Source: Anaerococcus murdochii (GTDB taxonomy: Bacteria > Bacillota > Clostridia > Tissierellales > Peptoniphilaceae). From it: DNA of 64,000 nucleotides. Where the stretch lies: assembly GCF_019957155.1 (NCBI RefSeq), contig NZ_JAIPME010000002.1:744001-808000 (forward strand), written 5' to 3'. Numbering within the stretch: the stretch's first letter is position 1; each line of letters starts with the position of its first letter. The notes beneath the pieces were generated by a model. That model did not search any database. It was not told the DNA's origin and saw only the letters and a list, made by a program, of their open reading frames with translations. The position numbers were made by a program, and so were the translations under genes. Below are positions 60,131-64,000 of this stretch, piece by piece.

Positions 60131-60224
60131 GATAGCCAAGCTGGTAAGGCACAGCTAGCCCGTCCGGCTCGAGGAGGACTTCTGACTCTGGAGAGCGTAG
60201 GTTCGAGTCCTACTATTCCAGCCA
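60131..60224 (+). pseudogene. damaged tRNA-Gln copy with a 24-base insertion
   Basis: Reads GATAGCCAAGCTGGTAAGGCA for the D arm, an intact anticodon loop TTCTGAC with only the 3' half of its stem (TCTGG), a perfect T arm GTAGG-TTCGAGT-CCTAC and TATTCCAGCCA at the 3' end. The 5' acceptor strand (expected TGGAATA) is missing; its place is taken by the end of the preceding hairpin. About 24 extra GC-rich bases (60155-60178) split the anticodon stem. The T arm differs from the intact tRNA by compensating changes on both sides, so this was once a separate working gene. Confidence 0.75.
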
Positions 60225-60230
60225 AATTCA

Positions 60231-60262
60231 AAATCCGTAGAGCAAATCTGCGGATTTTTTTT
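60231..60262 (+). terminator. terminator after the tRNA region
   Basis: AAATCCGTAGA pairs with TCTGCGGATTT, followed by T5 or more. Confidence 0.88.
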
Positions 60263-60343
60263 ATAATTTTTATCTAACAAATATTTTCCCAACAAAAAAC
60301 CAACCCTCTTAAGGATTGGTTTCGTGATTTCTCATTATAGTTC

Positions 60344-61498
60344 TTAGAAGTCTACCTTTTCTCCGTAGTAGGCTGCGTGGTAGATTTTTTTGATGTCTGC
60401 TGGGCTTGTTTCTCTTGGGTTTGTGAGAGTGCAAGCGTCTTTGAAGGCATTTTCGCTCATCTTATCTAGAACTTCTAGGAAGTCTTTTTCTTCGATCACG
60501 GTGTTTTTGCCGTCTTTGATATTTGCTGTGATGCCTACAGCTGCGTTTAATTTTCTGATTTCTTCTGCTATGTCATCTACGCCTAGGATTTTTTCGATTT
60601 TTTCGTATTTATCGCAAGCTTTCCTGTTGTAGTCGATGATGTAAGGAAGCATGATTGCGTTAGCTTCTCCGTGGGTTAGGTGGAAGATTCCGCCGATTTT
60701 ATGTGCCATAGAGTGAACTATACCAAGGGAAGCATTGGTAAAGGCCATACCTGCTATACAAGATGCAATGTGCATTTTTTCACGAGCTTCCATGTCGTCG
60801 CCATTGTCATAAGCAGCTTTTAGGTAGCCGAAAACTAACTCAATAGCTCTGATTGCGTATGGGTCTGTGAAATCATCCGCTGCTGTTGATACAAAGGCTT
60901 CGACAGCGTGGGTCATTACGTCCATACCTGTTGCTGCTGTGATTTTTGGAGGCATAGTTGCTGGAATTCTCATATCAAGAAGGGCTACTTCTGGAACGAA
61001 ATCTGGGTGAACAAGTGGGTATTTGATTTCTTTTTCTGTATCGGTTATTACAGAGAAAGCGGTAATTTCACTTGCTGTACCAGATGTAGATGGGATACAA
61101 ATCATTCTTGCCTTGTTTTTTAATGGTGGGTTATCAAAAGCAGCTAGTCTTTCGAAATCCCAATCTGGGTGTTCATAGAAAACCCACATAGCTTTGGCAG
61201 CGTCCATTGCAGAACCACCACCGATTGCGATTATCCATTCAGGTTCAAATTCAGCCATCTTTGCACCGCCAGCTAGGCAAGTTTTAACTGATGGGTCTGG
61301 TTCTACACCGTCAATTATCAAAACTTCCATTCCTGCTTTTTCTAATTGTTCCTTAGCTTCATCTAGGAAACCAAATCTTTTCATTGAAGATCCACCAGTG
61401 ACAAGGACAGCTTTTTTGCCCTTAAGGGTGGCTAGGTAGTCGAGTGCGTTTTCACCGTGAACTATGGTGTTTGGTACTGAAAATGTTGTATATGTCAT
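60344..61498 (-). CDS. iron-containing alcohol dehydrogenase
   Basis: NAD(P)-dependent dehydrogenase of the Fe-ADH family, 384 residues from MTYTTFSVPN. The NAD-binding stretch IIAIGGGSAMDAAKAMW and the iron ligands around GMDVMTHAVEAFVS and IVHSMAHKIGGIFHLTHGEANA are present; this family includes butanol, propanediol and ethanol dehydrogenases used to recycle NADH in fermentation. The start at 61498 is preferred because GGAGG lies just before it; an in-frame TTG four codons upstream would itself contain that site. Single gene, facing the tRNA region. Confidence 0.93.
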   Translation of the reverse strand: MTYTTFSVPNTIVHGENALDYLATLKGKKAVLVTGGSSMKRFGFLDEAKEQLEKAGMEVLIIDGVEPDPSVKTCLAGGAKMAEFEPEWIIAIGGGSAMDAAKAMWVFYEHPDWDFERLAAFDNPPLKNKARMICIPSTSGTASEITAFSVITDTEKEIKYPLVHPDFVPEVALLDMRIPATMPPKITAATGMDVMTHAVEAFVSTAADDFTDPYAIRAIELVFGYLKAAYDNGDDMEAREKMHIASCIAGMAFTNASLGIVHSMAHKIGGIFHLTHGEANAIMLPYIIDYNRKACDKYEKIEKILGVDDIAEEIRKLNAAVGITANIKDGKNTVIEEKDFLEVLDKMSENAFKDACTLTNPRETSPADIKKIYHAAYYGEKVDF

Positions 61499-61733
61499 AA
61501 AATCCTCCAAATCTATTTTTCGTTAATTAAATAATTAACAATCTACTTTTAATATACCACTCCTATTAGGTTATGTAAAGGTTTACCCAAATATAAATAT
61601 ATATAGTATCCGTGAATTTAACTTGAAATTTATAGTATAATCAAATAATTAATACTAAAAATGGGAAAAAATTAATTTAAAAGTATAATTAACCATAGTA
61701 CACTAATACATAAACTAATTAAAGGAGACATAT

Positions 61734-63671
61734 ATGGGCTTATCATTAGCTATGAAAATATTAAAAAATCACTTATTAAAGGGAGAGCTTAAGCCTGGTA
61801 AAGAGATTGCTATAAAAATTGACCAGACCCTGACCCAGGATTCTACAGGGACTATGGCCTATCTCCAGCTTGAGGCAATGGATATAGAAAATGTAGCGAC
61901 AGAAAATTCTGTTGCTTATATTGATCACAATATCTTGCAGGCAGGTTTTGAAAATGCTGATGACCACGAATTTATAAAATCTGCTGCAGGTAAGTTTGGC
62001 ATAACATTTTCAAAGGCTGGCGGAGGTATTTGTCACCAAGTCAATCTTGAACAATTTGCCAAGCCTGGCGATACCCTTCTTGGTTCAGACTCCCATACTC
62101 CAACAGGAGGAGGTATGGGAGAACTAGCCATAGGGGCAGGTGGTCTTGAAGTGGCTGTTGCTATGGCCAAGGGTTTTTACTTTGTAAAAGTTCCAAAAAT
62201 CTTCAGGGTAAATCTAATAAACTCCCTAAATCCTGCGGCTAACGCCAAGGATGTTATCCTTTATATTTTGGGAAAACTCACCGTCAAGGGCGGGACAGGC
62301 TATATAATGGAATACACAGGAGAAGGTATCAAGTCCCTTTCTTTGACAGATAGGGCTACAATTTGTAATATGGGGGCTGAGCTTGGAGCGACCACTTCGA
62401 TTTTCCCATCAGATGAAAACACAAAAGCCTACCTAAAAAGCCAGGGCAGGGAAGAAGACTATGTGGAACTTTCAGCCGATCCTGACGCTTTTTATGATGA
62501 TACAATAGAAGTTGACCTGGCAGAAATAAAGCCAGCTGTGGCCAAACCACATTTTCCCGACCAATATTCAGAGGTCAAAGACCTTGGCAAGATAAAACTA
62601 GACCAAGTAGCCATCGGCTCTTGCACAAATTCCTCCTATATGGATTTGATGAAGGTGGCAGCAATCCTTGATGGTAGGAAGGTCCACCCAGACGTGTCAC
62701 TTGTAATTTCACCAGGATCTGCGACAATTCTAGAAAAAATTTCCGAAAACGGAGCCCTTGCGACTATGATTAAGGCGGGGGCAAGGGTCCTTGAATCTGG
62801 CTGTGGGCCATGTATTGGTATGGGCCAGGCGCCAAGGTCTGGAGGTGTTTCCCTAAGGTCTTTTAATAGAAACTTTAAGGGCAGGTCTGGAACTATGGAT
62901 GCACAAATTTATCTAGCGAGCCCTGAAACTTGTGCGGCAAGTGCTGTCCTAGGCTACATTGCAGACCCAAGCCAACTTGACTATGAAGAAGATTTTGACA
63001 AAAATGTAAGCTTTAACCATACAGACGCCTATTTTATAAGGCCTGAAAAAGACTTATCAAAGAGAATCAAGGAAACTATCAAAGGCAAGAATATCAAGCC
63101 TTTCCCAAAGGCAGAAAAGGCTGCTGATATAGACAAAAAAGTAGTTTACAAGGCTGGAGATGGAATAACTACCGACGATATTTGCCCATCAAATGCTCAT
63201 CTTTTGCCATTTAGGTCAAATATTGAATACTTGTCAAACTTTGCTTTCACAACAAAAATAGACGATTTTAAGGACAGGTGCCAGAAAAATGGTGGAGGAA
63301 TAATTGTCGCAGGCGAAAACTACGGCCAAGGTTCATCCAGAGAACACGCCGCCCTACTTCCTTTGTTCTTAGGAATCAAGGCTGTTGTGGCCAAGTCTTT
63401 TGCGAGAATCCACAGGTCAAACCTCATAAATAACGCAATTTTGCCACTAGTTTTTGAAGACGAAAGTGATTATGAAAAAATTTCCGAATACGATGACATA
63501 AAAATTTCTAACATGGAAGATTCTATCGAAATTGGGGAATTTATCCTAGAAGATCTTACAAAAAATATAAAAATAAAATTAAAGGGAGATTTTTCTGACA
63601 GGGAAAAAGAAATTCTCCTTGAAGGCGGATATTTAAACTACGCTAAGAACCTAGATTTGGAGGAAAAATGA
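61734..63671 (+). CDS. acn: aconitate hydratase
   Basis: Converts citrate to isocitrate using a [4Fe-4S] cluster; cytoplasmic. 645 residues, the shorter form found in clostridia and many anaerobes. Substrate and cluster motifs: GSDSHTPTGGGMGELAIGAGG, first Cys297 in GSCTNSS, and Cys357 and Cys360 in SGCGPCIGMG. The swivel domain (about 475-645) has GDGITTDDI and GQGSSREHAALLP. AAAGGAG precedes the ATG. Its stop overlaps the isocitrate dehydrogenase start (ATGA), so the pair makes 2-oxoglutarate for glutamate synthesis. Confidence 0.96.
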   Translation: MGLSLAMKILKNHLLKGELKPGKEIAIKIDQTLTQDSTGTMAYLQLEAMDIENVATENSVAYIDHNILQAGFENADDHEFIKSAAGKFGITFSKAGGGICHQVNLEQFAKPGDTLLGSDSHTPTGGGMGELAIGAGGLEVAVAMAKGFYFVKVPKIFRVNLINSLNPAANAKDVILYILGKLTVKGGTGYIMEYTGEGIKSLSLTDRATICNMGAELGATTSIFPSDENTKAYLKSQGREEDYVELSADPDAFYDDTIEVDLAEIKPAVAKPHFPDQYSEVKDLGKIKLDQVAIGSCTNSSYMDLMKVAAILDGRKVHPDVSLVISPGSATILEKISENGALATMIKAGARVLESGCGPCIGMGQAPRSGGVSLRSFNRNFKGRSGTMDAQIYLASPETCAASAVLGYIADPSQLDYEEDFDKNVSFNHTDAYFIRPEKDLSKRIKETIKGKNIKPFPKAEKAADIDKKVVYKAGDGITTDDICPSNAHLLPFRSNIEYLSNFAFTTKIDDFKDRCQKNGGGIIVAGENYGQGSSREHAALLPLFLGIKAVVAKSFARIHRSNLINNAILPLVFEDESDYEKISEYDDIKISNMEDSIEIGEFILEDLTKNIKIKLKGDFSDREKEILLEGGYLNYAKNLDLEEK

Positions 63672-64000
63672 AAATTACACTGATAAGGGGCGACGGAATC
63701 GGGCCAGAAATCACAGCAGCTATGGAAAAAGTTGTGCAAGCCCTTGGAATCAACCTAGAATTTGAGGAAATAAACGCAGGACTTTCTGTATTTGAAGAGG
63801 AAGGGGTCTATATTCCCCAAAGGCTTTTTGACTCCATAAAGGCAAACAAAATTGCTATCAAGGGCCCAATTACAACTCCGATTGGTCACGGCTTTAGGTC
63901 TATAAATGTGGAACTCAGAAAGAAATTCGACCTCTTTGCCAACATCAGGCCAATCAAGGCCCCAGGCCCTCTTGAACTAAAATTTGACGGTGTGGACATG
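63668..64000 (+). CDS. icd: isocitrate dehydrogenase, 3' end cut
   Basis: The first 111 residues of a beta-decarboxylating dehydrogenase: MKITLIRGDGIGPEITAAMEK, then KGPITTPIGHGFRSINVELRKKFDLFANIRP with the substrate Ser and Arg residues. SINVELRK matches the NAD-type isocitrate dehydrogenase pattern (isopropylmalate dehydrogenases usually differ here), and the gene is coupled to aconitase, which supports the call. The gene runs off the window at base 64000. Confidence 0.88.
   Translation, partial: MKITLIRGDGIGPEITAAMEKVVQALGINLEFEEINAGLSVFEEEGVYIPQRLFDSIKANKIAIKGPITTPIGHGFRSINVELRKKFDLFANIRPIKAPGPLELKFDGVDM

Noticed and set aside
60131-60224. A tRNA-Gln gene with a short intron
   Set aside because: The 24 bases do not resemble a self-splicing intron, and the acceptor 5' strand is also missing, so removal of the insert would not restore a tRNA.

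Overview
The window is from a low-GC, anaerobic-type Firmicute. The 16S and 23S genes, the many Cys-anchored lipoproteins with Lys/Glu-rich linkers, AGGAGG ribosome sites, a T-box leader and the gene families point to the Peptoniphilaceae, most likely Anaerococcus. That assignment is from recall of such sequences, not from a search. Both ends cut genes: an ornithine carbamoyltransferase at base 1 and an isocitrate dehydrogenase at base 64000.

Layout. 1-4.3 kb: ornithine carbamoyltransferase, a small membrane methyltransferase, and a two-gene metal-efflux unit (DUF6110 protein plus P1B ATPase). 4.4-8.9 kb: a sensor kinase/response regulator pair divergent from a three-gene ABC exporter of the lantibiotic-protection type. 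8.9-11.9 kb: a T-box leader and an amino-acid ABC importer of the TrpXYZ type. 12-15.5 kb: zinc uptake operon 1 (zinT, znuA with a large insertion, znuC, znuB). 15.9-19.7 kb: guaB and ahpCF with a PerR-like box. 19.9-24.5 kb: an extracellular flavinylated fumarate-reductase-like lipoprotein, a DMT transporter and a cysteine desulfidase. 24.5-25 kb: degenerate direct repeats and a candidate orphan small RNA. 25-29.5 kb: glycerate kinase, rhomboid protease, lipoprotein, PepF. 29.6-36.8 kb: a LacI-regulated (deoxy)ribose operon (kinase, pyranase/mutarotase, DERA, ABC importer). 36.8-43.3 kb: ECF sigma/anti-sigma pair, then glycerophosphodiesterase plus a glycerol-3-phosphate-type ABC importer.

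43.5-49.5 kb: a complete 16S-23S-5S operon with two tandem promoters and no spacer tRNA. The 23S gene carries a roughly 354-nt intervening sequence in the helix 45 region, and the 5S gene is followed by four degenerate copies of its own 3' tail, each with a terminator. 49.6-53.9 kb is an AT-rich accessory segment: broken genes, an unrecognised 394-residue protein, a GIY-YIG/DUF4357 protein and a small element bounded by inverted repeats. 54.2-59.1 kb: zinc uptake operon 2 (znuA, znuC, znuB, histidine-triad protein). 59.2-64 kb: a GNAT protein, tRNA-Gln(CUG) followed by a highly structured segment and a damaged tRNA-Gln copy, an iron-type alcohol dehydrogenase, and aconitase/isocitrate dehydrogenase, which fit a partial oxidative TCA branch to 2-oxoglutarate and glutamate.

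Themes: zinc is handled by two import loci that share a candidate operator, with a histidine-triad surface protein and ZinT as extracellular zinc binders. Carbon comes from ABC import of pentoses and glycerol phosphates. The best leads for new biology are the 23S intervening sequence, the 5S-tail array, the orphan small RNA, the structured element fused to the broken tRNA, and the 394-residue protein of the accessory segment.
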